From Butyrivibrio sp. AE2015 (GTDB taxonomy: Bacteria > Bacillota > Clostridia > Lachnospirales > Lachnospiraceae), in assembly GCF_000420825.1 (NCBI RefSeq), contig NZ_ATVR01000014.1, positions 1 to 64,000 on the forward strand: a stretch of DNA of 64,000 nt. Direction: 5' to 3'. This document shows positions 44,438 through 53,840 of this stretch, piece after piece. The notes beneath the pieces are model-generated. The model did no database searches, was not told the DNA's origin, and saw nothing but the letters and a program-made list of their open reading frames with translations. The translations under genes were made by a program, and so were the position numbers. Within the stretch, counting starts at the first letter, position 1, and each line of letters opens with the position of its first letter.

Positions 44438-45868
44438 TTAGAAATTCATATATAGGTAGGTGCTGACTCCGCCAAAGCTCAATATGCACCACACCAGCAA
44501 AAGAGCTGACAAAAGAGTTGTGAATACTCCTATCCTGCACTCCTTTGCATAATTCACAGCGCTCTTTCCAAAGAACACGATAATTGCAGAGCCAAAAAGG
44601 AACAGCCACATGCACAGATCCCAGGAAAAGTTAAATCTAACGACTGGTGTCATTTTTAGCACATACCATATCTCGTCAAGTCTGAAGAAGTTAGCAAAAT
44701 CGCTGTAGTAAGGTCTTATTCCACCGCTTATCATACGGCCAAACAATAAAAACGCATCTGAGACAGTACCAGCCCTGAAAAATACCCAGGCAACTGTCAC
44801 ATAGATAAATGTGAAGGTACGCCTTAAAATATTTATGAGATATCCACCAAAGCTTTTTTTTGCTTTGAAGAAATCCACATTTCCCAACGCTCTTGTAACC
44901 ACATTGAGGATTCCGTGCATAGCTCCCCAGATAATAAATGTCCAGCCTGTCCCATGCCACAAACCACTTAAAAGAAACACGATCAAAATGTTAACATATG
45001 TTCTTACAGCACCTTTTCTGCTTCCTCCAAGTGGAATATAGATATACTTGGTAAAAAACTTTGTGAGAGTTATGTGCCATCTGTTCCAAAAATCTATGAT
45101 ATTAAGAGCCTTATATGGAGAATCAAAGTTAAGACTAAGTTCAAAACCTGTCATCATGCAGATTCCACTGGCCACATCGCAGTATCCGCTAAAATCAAAA
45201 TAAAGCTGGAAGGAATAAAAAACTGCTACCAGCACTGCCTCCCACCAGCCAAGGGTTGCAAGACTTTCATATCCGTAGTTTACGGCCTTACCAATAGTAT
45301 CAGCCAGAATTACTTTTTTAAAAAGTCCGATGGAGACAAGAAGGATTCCTCTCATTAAATACTCAAAATCCAGGTGCTCTTTCAAAGCTTTTTTTAGCTG
45401 CTCATCAAAAGCCCCATAACCCATGAGCGGTCCCTGCAGAAGTTTTGGAAAAAACAAGATATAAGAAAGATATTCAGGAAGATCAAAGTCTTTTATTTCT
45501 CCCCTGAAACGATCTACAAGATACGATATCTGATTAAAAGTATAAAAACTAATGGCAACAGGAAGGAAAGTGCCACAGAATTTAAATGAAAGTAAAATAA
45601 GCACATTGCCTGTTATACCAACAGCCAATAGAATCTTTGAGCCATTCATAAATCGTATCACAAGAGCATTAAACAAGATGCTTATGATAAGAATCACGAG
45701 ATTATTCACTCCAAACAAGGTATAAAAAACCAATGAGCCTGCAATTATCCACAAATTGCACAGCCTCATCAGCTTTTCATCTTCTCTGAAGTAATGCCTT
45801 ATGGCACAGAATCCAATAATAAACACCGGCAAAAACGCCAGTATGAACTCATAAGAATTAAATAACAT
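44438..45868 (-). CDS. MBOAT family O-acyltransferase (AlgI-like), copy 1
   Basis: A 476-residue membrane-bound O-acyltransferase with about ten to eleven hydrophobic segments. Family hallmarks are FYTFNQISYLVDRFRGEI, FFPKLLQGPLMGY, LYFDFSGYCDVASGICMMTGF, FWNRWHITLTKFFTKYIYIPLGG and the catalytic-His segment LSGLWHGTGWTFIIWGAMHG. AlgI/DltB/PatA proteins pass acetyl or other acyl groups from the cytoplasm to extracytoplasmic polymers. It is paired with the SGNH-like protein downstream. It starts 8 nt after... the TarI-side neighbour lies downstream order-wise at 45877, which it follows in the transcript. Confidence 0.94.
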   Translation of the reverse strand: MLFNSYEFILAFLPVFIIGFCAIRHYFREDEKLMRLCNLWIIAGSLVFYTLFGVNNLVILIISILFNALVIRFMNGSKILLAVGITGNVLILLSFKFCGTFLPVAISFYTFNQISYLVDRFRGEIKDFDLPEYLSYILFFPKLLQGPLMGYGAFDEQLKKALKEHLDFEYLMRGILLVSIGLFKKVILADTIGKAVNYGYESLATLGWWEAVLVAVFYSFQLYFDFSGYCDVASGICMMTGFELSLNFDSPYKALNIIDFWNRWHITLTKFFTKYIYIPLGGSRKGAVRTYVNILIVFLLSGLWHGTGWTFIIWGAMHGILNVVTRALGNVDFFKAKKSFGGYLINILRRTFTFIYVTVAWVFFRAGTVSDAFLLFGRMISGGIRPYYSDFANFFRLDEIWYVLKMTPVVRFNFSWDLCMWLFLFGSAIIVFFGKSAVNYAKECRIGVFTTLLSALLLVWCILSFGGVSTYLYMNF

Positions 45869-45876
45869 AACTCCCC

Positions 45877-46590
45877 TTACTTAAGCCACTCGCTTCTCTT
45901 GCTCATAAGAAGTGCCTTGAAAATGTCGATGTCATCTACTGTTGTGAGCTTGATATTCTTTTCTGACCCCTGAGAAAAATATACCTTTTTGCCCATCTCT
46001 ATCATAAGAGTACAGGACGCAACAGAAGCTGTGATGCCCTTTTCAAGGGCCTGTCTGTGAAGATCGCAGATCTCTCCAAGCTTAAATCCCTGCGGAGTCT
46101 GAGTTCTTTTGAGCTTATCCCTTGAATAGGACTCTTCAGAAACCACGCCATCCTCGGTTGTAAGCATGGCCTCAGCACAAGGAATAGCCGTAATGGCATT
46201 ACCATACTGTTTGGTCTTCATAATGCAGTCAGAAATAATCTCTGCAGAAACCATTGGTCTAATGGCATCGTGGATAAGCACGATGGTATCCCTGTCAAAA
46301 GTTTTTTCAAGTTCATATACACCATTTCTGATTGAGCCCTGTCCGTTTTCACCACCGGGAACTACACATTCAAGCTTGGTTATATTGAACTGTTTGGCGT
46401 AAGCCCTTAGCATCTGCTCCCAACCCTCAACGCATACAACTGCGATAGAGTCAATCTCCGGATGATTCTGAAATGCCTCAAGTGTATAAACGATAACAGG
46501 CTTTTCGTTGACTGTTAAAAACTGCTTCGGAATATCCTGATGCATTCTTGCACCGGTGCCTCCGGCTATGATAAGTGCTACTGTCTTCAT
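45877..46590 (-). CDS. TarI/IspD-family cytidylyltransferase, probable CDP-ribitol synthase
   Basis: A 237-residue nucleotidyltransferase related to IspD and TarI, with LIIAGGTGARMHQDIPKQFL, the HDAIRPMV segment, TQTPQGFKLGEI and NIKLTTVDDIDIFKAL. Because a better IspD lies at 2385 and this gene is next to licD in a polysaccharide cluster, D-ribitol-5-phosphate cytidylyltransferase (TarI) is the favoured call. No TarJ-type reductase is seen in the window. The frame extends to a TTG at 46605, but the ATG at 46590 has a GAGAGGA binding site and the family N-terminus. Confidence 0.85.
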   Translation of the reverse strand: MKTVALIIAGGTGARMHQDIPKQFLTVNEKPVIVYTLEAFQNHPEIDSIAVVCVEGWEQMLRAYAKQFNITKLECVVPGGENGQGSIRNGVYELEKTFDRDTIVLIHDAIRPMVSAEIISDCIMKTKQYGNAITAIPCAEAMLTTEDGVVSEESYSRDKLKRTQTPQGFKLGEICDLHRQALEKGITASVASCTLMIEMGKKVYFSQGSEKNIKLTTVDDIDIFKALLMSKRSEWLK

Positions 46591-46611
46591 AATAAATCCT
46601 CTCAAAAAAGA

Positions 46612-47457
46612 TCACTCTTTTATAATATTCACATGCATTGGCACACGCTTGTCCTCTGGCGGAAGTGCCATGTAATCTCCATAGGTCTTTTTAAGCCACT
46701 TGTCGTGGAGCTTGGGGATAGGAAATTCTTTTCCCCTGATAAGAGCTGTATCAGGACCGTTCACAAGGTGCTCCGCATCAAAATCAAGTCCCCAGTATCT
46801 CGGGTCAGGCTGTTCATTGGATATGAACAAAGTCCTGTAGTCATCGCCTAAACTTGCTATTCCCCCAAGAGTCTGCAGCTTCATATAACTATTAGCAATA
46901 CTCTTAAACGGAACTACTCTTCCAATAGCAGCAAGCACAAATGCTGCCAACTTCATTATTCCCTTGAACTTGCCATAATCAACGTAAGGCCTGTGTCCCA
47001 TGGCAAGGGCATACAAAAGCTTCATCCTTGTAAGCTGCCACTTGTGAGCATCTGCCTCTTTATCAAAAACAAAAAGATCCAAAGTCGGATGAGAGTACCT
47101 ATTCTCATAGAAATCTTCTGCTCCAAAGGTTGTACCCTCATATGTCAGATCCATATCTGCAATCTTGGTGATAAAATCAAAAAACTGTGGATACCTTTCA
47201 AATCTAAGGAGCTTAAACCTTGTATCTGCCTCTTTTTCAAAAGCCTCTAAAAATCTCTCGTAATCCTTTCTCAAAAAGAGAATATCCACATCATCATCCC
47301 AGGGAATAAAATCCTGATGCCTTACGGCTCCAAGCATTGTTCCCCCATGAAGATAATACTGTATTCCATATTTCTTACAAATCCTGTCAACTTCAGAGAG
47401 CATAGCAAAATCCGATTCATGCACTCTGTCTAAATATTCCTGTACTTCTTTTTCCAT
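46612..47457 (-). CDS. LicD family phosphotransferase
   Basis: A 281-residue protein of the LicD/fukutin-related nucleotidyltransferase-like fold. It shows YYLHGGTMLGAVRHQDFIPWDDDVDILF, broken here only by numbering: GTMLGAVRH and IPWDDDVDI are the hallmarks, with the DDDVD metal site. LicD enzymes transfer phosphocholine, and the animal homologues FKTN and FKRP transfer ribitol-phosphate from CDP-ribitol. The TarI-like gene 21 nt downstream makes a CDP-ribitol donor likely. No choline uptake or kinase genes are nearby. Confidence 0.9.
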   Translation of the reverse strand: MEKEVQEYLDRVHESDFAMLSEVDRICKKYGIQYYLHGGTMLGAVRHQDFIPWDDDVDILFLRKDYERFLEAFEKEADTRFKLLRFERYPQFFDFITKIADMDLTYEGTTFGAEDFYENRYSHPTLDLFVFDKEADAHKWQLTRMKLLYALAMGHRPYVDYGKFKGIMKLAAFVLAAIGRVVPFKSIANSYMKLQTLGGIASLGDDYRTLFISNEQPDPRYWGLDFDAEHLVNGPDTALIRGKEFPIPKLHDKWLKKTYGDYMALPPEDKRVPMHVNIIKE

Positions 47458-47496
47458 AAATATTGCTACTTCTTTTCTTTTTATAAATTGCTGCTC

Positions 47497-49704
47497 TCAG
47501 CCCTGGCCAAGTCCCAGGTCATCAAGCATATATTGAATTATGTAATCAGCTCTTTCTCTGAAAAATGTATCAATCCAGCCTATATCCTCGGCAAAATCAG
47601 CCTCATCATAGGGGGCTTCATAATTCTCATACAGAGGGTATTCCTCGAGCTGCACATCCCCTCTGAATCTGTTGTTTGAATTAATTATAGCAGTGCTGTA
47701 CTGACTTGCCATATTCCAGAGCTTTCCTGAAACGTCTTCATATCTGAAGTTGTTTGTTGCAATCTCCATAAAGGAACTTACAAATCTGTTCTTAAACTCC
47801 TGATTCTCAATGAGAGCTGAAAACAAAACGTCTCCGTTTAAAGGATTATTGTCATACCAGTTACCTGTCACAAAGGAATCAATGTCAGCAGTGTTGGCAT
47901 CCATGTTCATGCCGCAGGAGTCATCCAGGTCAAATAAAAGCCATCTCCACCTGCAGTCCTCATACTCGCCAAATCCCGGATCCCTGCTGCGCCATACGGC
48001 ATAGTTATTTTGGTAGGCATCCGAATTGCCAACATATGTCTCAATGGCGTAATAATCTATAAGACTCTGAATATCCACCATTTCCTCTATCTTTCGATAG
48101 TTGGCTTCAACTGACATGTCATTATCTCTGGCAAAAGAAACAACTTCATCATAAAACTTCACATCATCCGGACTGTTTGTCCGGCTCTCACCATTTTTGA
48201 CGATGATGATATTATTTTCATCCACTCCGTAATAGTGATTAATGTAGCTGGTGCCAATGGTCTCCTGCAGATGATAAAATCCCCAGTACTCTCCGTTTAA
48301 AAAGACGGCACAAGGAATAGTCCTCTGGGTTCCTATAGCTCTGTCAGCTACAAGAGACTGGATAAATGCATCCCTTAACTTTGTAACGAAAATATCAGTA
48401 GAACCACCGGCTCTTAACATGAGCTTACTGTACGATGCTCCGTTGTCAAAAAAGTCATAGTTAAACCTGGCGTTTCCATCGTATTCTTCCCTTGCATAGA
48501 TCTGGAAGTTCTTCTGGTTCTGATTCCTGGTCCATCCACCATGAATACGAATTCCCGCCTTCTGTTCCAGTAGCAGTTCTCTTTCCGGTGAAAAGATTTC
48601 TACGTTAACCTCTTTTTCCCATCCTCTTCCCTTTTTGGCAAAATTGAAAAACTGCGAAGAATCACCGGAATAAAGATCCATGTTAACCTTATTAAGGAAT
48701 AGCTCGCGAACTTTTCCGGTCACATAAATCCCTTTATCATATCCAAAAAAGTCATCGGGTGAAAAAGAAATTGATACTATATTAAGGCCCTCATAAGCTT
48801 TATCATCAAGACCAACAAAATAGGTCTGTGAGCTTACATCACTTGCTCCATCTTCTGTAATTGCAACAGCTTTGATAACAGTCCCCTTGTCCACAGGCTC
48901 CTCTGGAAGGTAGTCATTTTCCGCAGCAATATCGCCTATAGCGGAGTAGATGTTTTCTTCTTCCGACCTGTTTGTAACAGTTATAGGGCCATCATATTTT
49001 ATTGAAGTCTCATCGGGATCTGACCCGTCTAAAGTATAGTATATGTCTCCCTTTTCTGCACTTAATTCAACTTCAACATTTTCTGAAAACCAACCTCCGG
49101 GAAGAGAAAAAGTCGGCATTTTGAGACTTTTTTTCTCAGAAGAAAGAACTCTCGCTTCCACCCTATAAGGTGATGAATCAGAAACCTCCCACCCATTTAG
49201 GTCATCTAAAAACCTTACGTAAGACTTATTCCTTGGAAGATCCTCAAGGATTGCAACAGAATCTGCAACTTTCCCATCCTCATCAGTCAGAATACATCTC
49301 TCTCCGTTTGAAAGATGGAAGTTTACACCATGAACATCAACAGGAACGTACGTCTCAAGATAAGCATCCGTATCATCTGTAATCTCATTGCACCAAACTA
49401 TTATGCAATGGCCGGGCTCAATACTTATATCCGGCAAAATAAATCTTCTAAGATCCTTATTACTGTCAGAAAGTCCCCAGTTAAGAAGGCTCACTGCAGA
49501 GTCCGACCTGTTGAATAGCTCTATGTAATCTGCTCCATAATCCCCATTGTCATCGTAAGCTGCAGAGGTATTATGCGTGCACACTTCCGAGATAACAACA
49601 GGCGAGCTGGCATTATTTTTTTCAACTTTTGTCTGTGCGAAGCATATGCCTGAAAACAGAACAAGAATCGCACATATACCAATAAGCTGCTTGTTTCTCT
49701 TCAT
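47497..49704 (-). CDS. Secreted CotH-type kinase with lamin-tail domain
   Basis: A 735-residue exported protein with a signal-type N-terminal helix (about 6-24). Domains in order: a lamin-tail domain (about 36-140, VISEVCTHNTSAAY and ADYIELFNRSD), a chitobiase-type beta domain (about 205-300, YYTLDGSDPDETS) and a CotH domain (about 370-730). CotH marks are IRIHGGWTRNQNQKNF, the FLNGEYWGFYHLQE segment and the metal-binding LLFDLDDSCGMN. CotH is an atypical kinase that phosphorylates spore-coat proteins; homologues occur in many surface loci. It starts 4 nt after the membrane protein upstream. Confidence 0.9.
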   Translation of the reverse strand: MKRNKQLIGICAILVLFSGICFAQTKVEKNNASSPVVISEVCTHNTSAAYDDNGDYGADYIELFNRSDSAVSLLNWGLSDSNKDLRRFILPDISIEPGHCIIVWCNEITDDTDAYLETYVPVDVHGVNFHLSNGERCILTDEDGKVADSVAILEDLPRNKSYVRFLDDLNGWEVSDSSPYRVEARVLSSEKKSLKMPTFSLPGGWFSENVEVELSAEKGDIYYTLDGSDPDETSIKYDGPITVTNRSEEENIYSAIGDIAAENDYLPEEPVDKGTVIKAVAITEDGASDVSSQTYFVGLDDKAYEGLNIVSISFSPDDFFGYDKGIYVTGKVRELFLNKVNMDLYSGDSSQFFNFAKKGRGWEKEVNVEIFSPERELLLEQKAGIRIHGGWTRNQNQKNFQIYAREEYDGNARFNYDFFDNGASYSKLMLRAGGSTDIFVTKLRDAFIQSLVADRAIGTQRTIPCAVFLNGEYWGFYHLQETIGTSYINHYYGVDENNIIIVKNGESRTNSPDDVKFYDEVVSFARDNDMSVEANYRKIEEMVDIQSLIDYYAIETYVGNSDAYQNNYAVWRSRDPGFGEYEDCRWRWLLFDLDDSCGMNMDANTADIDSFVTGNWYDNNPLNGDVLFSALIENQEFKNRFVSSFMEIATNNFRYEDVSGKLWNMASQYSTAIINSNNRFRGDVQLEEYPLYENYEAPYDEADFAEDIGWIDTFFRERADYIIQYMLDDLGLGQG

Positions 49705-49708
49705 AGTA

Positions 49709-50488
49709 TTACTGAACCTCAGGATCAGAATAAATCGTATATCCGTGCATGTTTTCTACTACGGTAAGTCCCATTTCAGAAAGATTGCCATTAATCTTTC
49801 TGCTATCGGAAAGAACAATGTAATGACACTTCGTCTGCCTTGTGGCCTCCAAAAGCGCCTTGGCATCTATAACTTCAGGCTTTTCCATAACCTCGTAAAC
49901 TGCATTATAGTAATCCCACTGAGTTACCACCATCTCACGTCCATAGGGCATAAGAATATTGGTATTATACTGCCTTACAAAGTGAACCAGCTCTGAAGGG
50001 AAAGCTGCACGAACTCTTGGCTCTCCTTCATCCGGAGCTATAACATCGCAGATATCGATAATATTCTGAGGAATGTGATAGAGATTTTCTGCCACAGACA
50101 TATACTGATTGGCATATACAAAAGAGCCTGTAACTGCGATTACCAGAACCATCAAAGCAAAAATGCCTCTTCTAACTGCTTCTCTTTTTATCCCCATCAG
50201 AGCCTTGCAGGCGCCATAACCTATCACTATGTACATAGGAATAAGCCACAGTATCCTGTAATATGTATCGCTTCCATCATCAAATAGAGCTACATACACG
50301 ATCTTCGTAACAGGGAAAAGAAATCCCACAAGAATTACTAGGGGCAATATTCCAAGTACTATTTTCTTTTTTATGTCTTTTTCACAAAACGTTATAAAAA
50401 GAGCTGCTGCCACAAACATCAAAAGCAGCACGCCATTTCCGCCATATAGTTTAAGAGCAACAAAGCACTCCATGAATATTCCATACAT
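49709..50488 (-). CDS. C-terminal half of a split DUF6077-like membrane protein
   Basis: A 259-residue protein with four to five hydrophobic segments (first about 15-35) followed by an extracytoplasmic domain of about 110 residues ending in TVVENMHGYTIYSDPEVQ. The segment DTYYRILWLIPMYIVIGYG is the kind seen in the second half of large GT-C-like membrane proteins. Its start lies 14 nt after the stop of the gene at 50503, and a GAGGTGA ribosome binding site lies 7 nt before the ATG. Together with that gene it would make a normal-length protein of about 640 residues, so either a natural two-subunit form or a broken gene is possible. Confidence 0.7.
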   Translation of the reverse strand: MYGIFMECFVALKLYGGNGVLLLMFVAAALFITFCEKDIKKKIVLGILPLVILVGFLFPVTKIVYVALFDDGSDTYYRILWLIPMYIVIGYGACKALMGIKREAVRRGIFALMVLVIAVTGSFVYANQYMSVAENLYHIPQNIIDICDVIAPDEGEPRVRAAFPSELVHFVRQYNTNILMPYGREMVVTQWDYYNAVYEVMEKPEVIDAKALLEATRQTKCHYIVLSDSRKINGNLSEMGLTVVENMHGYTIYSDPEVQ

Positions 50489-50502
50489 AAATGGTCACCT
50501 CA

Positions 50503-51645
50503 TCACATTCCGCTTGTCCAGATTGAAAAATAAAGGGCCAGATATACGAGGTTTGGCACAACACTAAGTGCCGCTCCAATTATCACCTTGAAATTCCTGC
50601 TAAATACCAATAAAAGCAGTGTTAAAAGTGCAATGAGCCCTGTGCCGAAGATCACGCCCATGGCGCTGCACATGCCTGAGAGCATATTCACAAGCGCAAG
50701 CATTATCCACAAATAACCTCTTTTTGCAGCCGTCTTATCCACAGAAGCTGGTTCTTCGTTGTTACTTCCTCTGACACTTCCATACATTTCAAGGAAGATC
50801 CAGAAAATAAGCGGAAATACCAGATTTCCGACCATGGCTTTTCCCTGCCATGTTCTCATTAAGAAAAATGTGGCAGGCGTGTAGTGGGAAACATTTCCAA
50901 ACATCATAAGAAAGCTTACGATTATCATGAAAACAGGCACCATGTCCTGTCTGCTTTTTAATAAGGCTTTCCCTATTTCCACATAAACAAGATAAACCAG
51001 TGGAATGAATAAAAGCGGAATAACCGAGTGTGAAACGATAGTTGCATGAACTCCGCTGACTTTGGCTATAAAGCCTATCCACATAGTTATCACTGCCAGT
51101 GCATGCCTGATATCAAGGGATGTCGAATTGCCGGTATATGGCAGGATAGTGTTCATAACATCCGCCTGCTGGGCAAGAAGAGACTCCACAACATAATAGG
51201 CATCATCTCCATCAAAACTTGCCATTACCAGAGCCATCACAAGCTGAAATATCACAAGAGCAAAAAATATCAGCCAGTAAATCTTTGTTTCCAGTTTGGC
51301 CTGCTTTTTCAATTCTCCTAATGCCTCAGTATTAAAGATCAAACTTCTGTCTTTTTTTACATAAAGGGCATAAAAGGCTCTCGCAATTCCAAGTGCTATC
51401 AGTATCCATGCAAGTATCAAAAAATACTTCACACAATATGCGAAGGCACTGTACATGATCGTAGTCATACAGTATATGGCGATCACTTCAAAACAGGCCA
51501 GGTATATAAGGACTCCCAAAAGGAAAGTTACCCCGAGGCTTTTCTTTTCCTTTGGCAATATAAAATTGAATAAAACTCCAATTAAAAACGGCGCACAAAA
51601 AAGCCAGAATATTAACTTAACTACCTCACCAACAATCGAAATCAA
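50503..51645 (-). CDS. N-terminal half of a DUF6077-like polytopic membrane protein
   Basis: A 380-residue protein with about ten hydrophobic segments. The motif ASFDGDDAYYVVESLLAQQ in the first large loop, then DIRHALAVITMWIGFIAKVSG, resembles DUF6077-type proteins and the acidic first loop of GT-C glycosyltransferases. It stops within a hydrophobic segment (LYFSIWTSGM), where related proteins would be expected to continue. The start is a TTG at 51645 preceded by AAGGGGATAAAAAG, 12 nt after udk. Family naming is from memory of the motif and needs a profile search. Confidence 0.7.
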   Translation of the reverse strand: MISIVGEVVKLIFWLFCAPFLIGVLFNFILPKEKKSLGVTFLLGVLIYLACFEVIAIYCMTTIMYSAFAYCVKYFLILAWILIALGIARAFYALYVKKDRSLIFNTEALGELKKQAKLETKIYWLIFFALVIFQLVMALVMASFDGDDAYYVVESLLAQQADVMNTILPYTGNSTSLDIRHALAVITMWIGFIAKVSGVHATIVSHSVIPLLFIPLVYLVYVEIGKALLKSRQDMVPVFMIIVSFLMMFGNVSHYTPATFFLMRTWQGKAMVGNLVFPLIFWIFLEMYGSVRGSNNEEPASVDKTAAKRGYLWIMLALVNMLSGMCSAMGVIFGTGLIALLTLLLLVFSRNFKVIIGAALSVVPNLVYLALYFSIWTSGM

Positions 51646-51657
51646 CTTTTTATCCCC

Positions 51658-52278
51658 TTATCCCTGCATCATAAGGTTAAGATGCTCCTGAAGAATACTG
51701 ATACCTGTTATGTTCTCTCCACCACGAGGGATGATGATATCAGCATATTTTTTGCTAGGCTCAACAAACTGCTCATGCATAGGTTTAACTGTCTCTGTAT
51801 ACTGCTTAAGAATAGAGTCAATACTTCTTGCCCTCTCAACCATGTCACGACGGATTCTGCGCATAAGTCTCTCGTCTGCATCTGTCTCAACAAACACCTT
51901 AATGTCCATAAGATCCCTAAGTTCCTTGTTTTCAAGGATAAGAATACCCTCAAGGATTATTACTTTTTTAGGTACTACGTGAACTGTCTGATCTGCTCTG
52001 TTGTGGATAGTGTAATCATATACAGGCACATCGATCGCTATGTTGTTCTTAAGCTTTTTAACATCCTCGATGAGAAGATCTGTATCAAATGATTCAGGAT
52101 GGTCATAGTTGAGCCTTGTCCTGTCCTCATAAGATAAATCATTGTGAGCCTTATAATATGAGTCATGATTGATAACAACAATGTCATCCCCAAATTTTTC
52201 CTTGATCATGCGGACAATTGTTGTTTTGCCCGAAGCTGTTCCTCCTGCAATTCCTACGATACAAACCTTATCGTTCAT
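51658..52278 (-). CDS. udk: Uridine kinase
   Basis: A 206-residue P-loop kinase that phosphorylates uridine and cytidine with ATP or GTP. It has GIAGGTASGKTT (P-loop), INHDSYYKAHNDLSYEDR, NYDHPESFDTDLL, VPVYDYTIHNR, IILEGILILE and RRIRRDMVERARS, all standard for Udk. Length is normal. It is a pyrimidine-salvage gene embedded in the surface-polysaccharide operon, 12 nt before the DUF6077-like gene, so it may also help to supply UTP and CTP for sugar and polyol nucleotides. Confidence 0.96.
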   Translation of the reverse strand: MNDKVCIVGIAGGTASGKTTIVRMIKEKFGDDIVVINHDSYYKAHNDLSYEDRTRLNYDHPESFDTDLLIEDVKKLKNNIAIDVPVYDYTIHNRADQTVHVVPKKVIILEGILILENKELRDLMDIKVFVETDADERLMRRIRRDMVERARSIDSILKQYTETVKPMHEQFVEPSKKYADIIIPRGGENITGISILQEHLNLMMQG

Positions 52279-52325
52279 AAAAAACCTCCATTTATAACTA
52301 AAAAATTAACAGTATTAACGTATAT

Positions 52326-53813
52326 TCAACGCACGTAATTGGTTCCGTTTGACTTATAATAATCGTGCTCTAAGATCTCGCCATCTTCATCATAGATGAT
52401 AAGCTGAATATCCTCCAGATAATGAATATCATCATAGAGATAGTTGGTATCCTGATCCTCATCAGAATACAAGAGCCTGAAATAGTGCTCAACAGGCTGA
52501 TAGTTAAGAGTGCCAAGCGCTGTACTCATGCCACTCAGGCTATCGCCCTCACTTGCCTCATACATCTTGTCATGAGAGTTGTCTTTTACCAGAATATATG
52601 GTCCGGTGGTGGTATCAATCTTGTTGGTCATAGAAGACTTGATCACCATTCTCTTTAGATAATCATCCAAAAATACAGGTGAACCATCGTTTACATACAG
52701 CACGAAATTGTAATCTTCAAGGCAAAGAAGGTCAAGCTTAATATAAAGATTGTCCTCAGTGAAAAGAACATCATCAAGTTCTTCATTAAAATCCTCTACA
52801 CACTGCTGCCAATATGCGTATCTGTCATCGCCTCTGTGATCTGTAAGATCTCCTGTGTCTGAAAGCCACTGTCCCATGTAATCAGAAACTTTTTTGGCTC
52901 CGACTACGTTAAGGTGACTGCGGTCATTAAGATCGGTATTAACATCTATCACATCTTCTTCCAGCATATTGATATAAGGAACATCATACATTTCGGATAT
53001 CTCTCCGGCCCTTATAGCTGCCGCCTTGTCTTTTACACCGGCTGCAAAGGGAATAAATGTCGTAACTACGTTTATCCCCTTGTCCTGACAAAGCTCGATA
53101 ATCTTCTCAAGATACTCTGTTCCAACAGTATCCTCTGTCAAAAGATCTGCCTCTGTAACATCAGGATGCTGCTCAGGTTCAAGTTCCACATCATATCTCA
53201 TCTCTGCGCCAAAGAGGTGATTTCTTTCTGCTGTTCCCGTTATTGTCTTAAAATCATTTTCATTTAAGTATTTCCAACGGTTGTGGTAAATAATAAACTC
53301 ATATAAGAACTCATTTTTAACGCTTTTTCTCTGGATAAGGTCATCTATGGCTTCTCTTTTAAGATCGTTTAAAGGCCAGGCATCCATATTGAGATGGAGC
53401 TGCTCAACTGCAGTATTTACCTCATCCTCATCATCAAACTCTTCTCTGTTATCCAGGTACCTGATATTTTTCTCAAGCATGTAAGCATCCACAACAACCC
53501 ACTTTGGTGTGCAGTACTCAAGAGCTTCCTTAAGTTCCCAGTAAGTAGCCTGCAGCATTGCGCCATGTCCGCCCATGTTATAAGAGGTTATTCCATAATC
53601 CTCAAAAAGGAATACCGGGTTAATGGCATTAATTACATGGGATGATCCCATAAAAAGTACGTCTATGTTATCTTTTTTAGCTTCGTTAAAAAAATCGGTG
53701 TATTTATAATCACTGTCTTTTCGCTTAAGGATCACGATCGCAGCTAAAATGGCAAGACCAAGCAGGAGCAGAAAGATTATTGATTTAAGAATGTTAATCA
53801 GTGTCTTTTTCAT
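52326..53813 (-). CDS. SGNH-like membrane-anchored protein, MBOAT partner
   Basis: A 495-residue protein with one N-terminal helix (about 8-28) and a large outside domain. VLFMGSSHVINAINP carries the serine block (GSSH) and NDRSHLNVVGAKKVSDY the Asp/His block of an SGNH-like fold. The last 150 residues form an acidic region with VLYVNDGSPVFLDDYL. The ATG at 53813 has AAGGAAG 7 nt upstream; a longer frame to 53876 lacks support and enters hairpin copy C. It follows the MBOAT gene at 53909 and is probably its acyl-transfer partner, as DltD is to DltB. Confidence 0.82.
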   Translation of the reverse strand: MKKTLINILKSIIFLLLLGLAILAAIVILKRKDSDYKYTDFFNEAKKDNIDVLFMGSSHVINAINPVFLFEDYGITSYNMGGHGAMLQATYWELKEALEYCTPKWVVVDAYMLEKNIRYLDNREEFDDEDEVNTAVEQLHLNMDAWPLNDLKREAIDDLIQRKSVKNEFLYEFIIYHNRWKYLNENDFKTITGTAERNHLFGAEMRYDVELEPEQHPDVTEADLLTEDTVGTEYLEKIIELCQDKGINVVTTFIPFAAGVKDKAAAIRAGEISEMYDVPYINMLEEDVIDVNTDLNDRSHLNVVGAKKVSDYMGQWLSDTGDLTDHRGDDRYAYWQQCVEDFNEELDDVLFTEDNLYIKLDLLCLEDYNFVLYVNDGSPVFLDDYLKRMVIKSSMTNKIDTTTGPYILVKDNSHDKMYEASEGDSLSGMSTALGTLNYQPVEHYFRLLYSDEDQDTNYLYDDIHYLEDIQLIIYDEDGEILEHDYYKSNGTNYVR

Positions 53814-53840
53814 GGTTAAACTTCCTTGAAATATTATACT

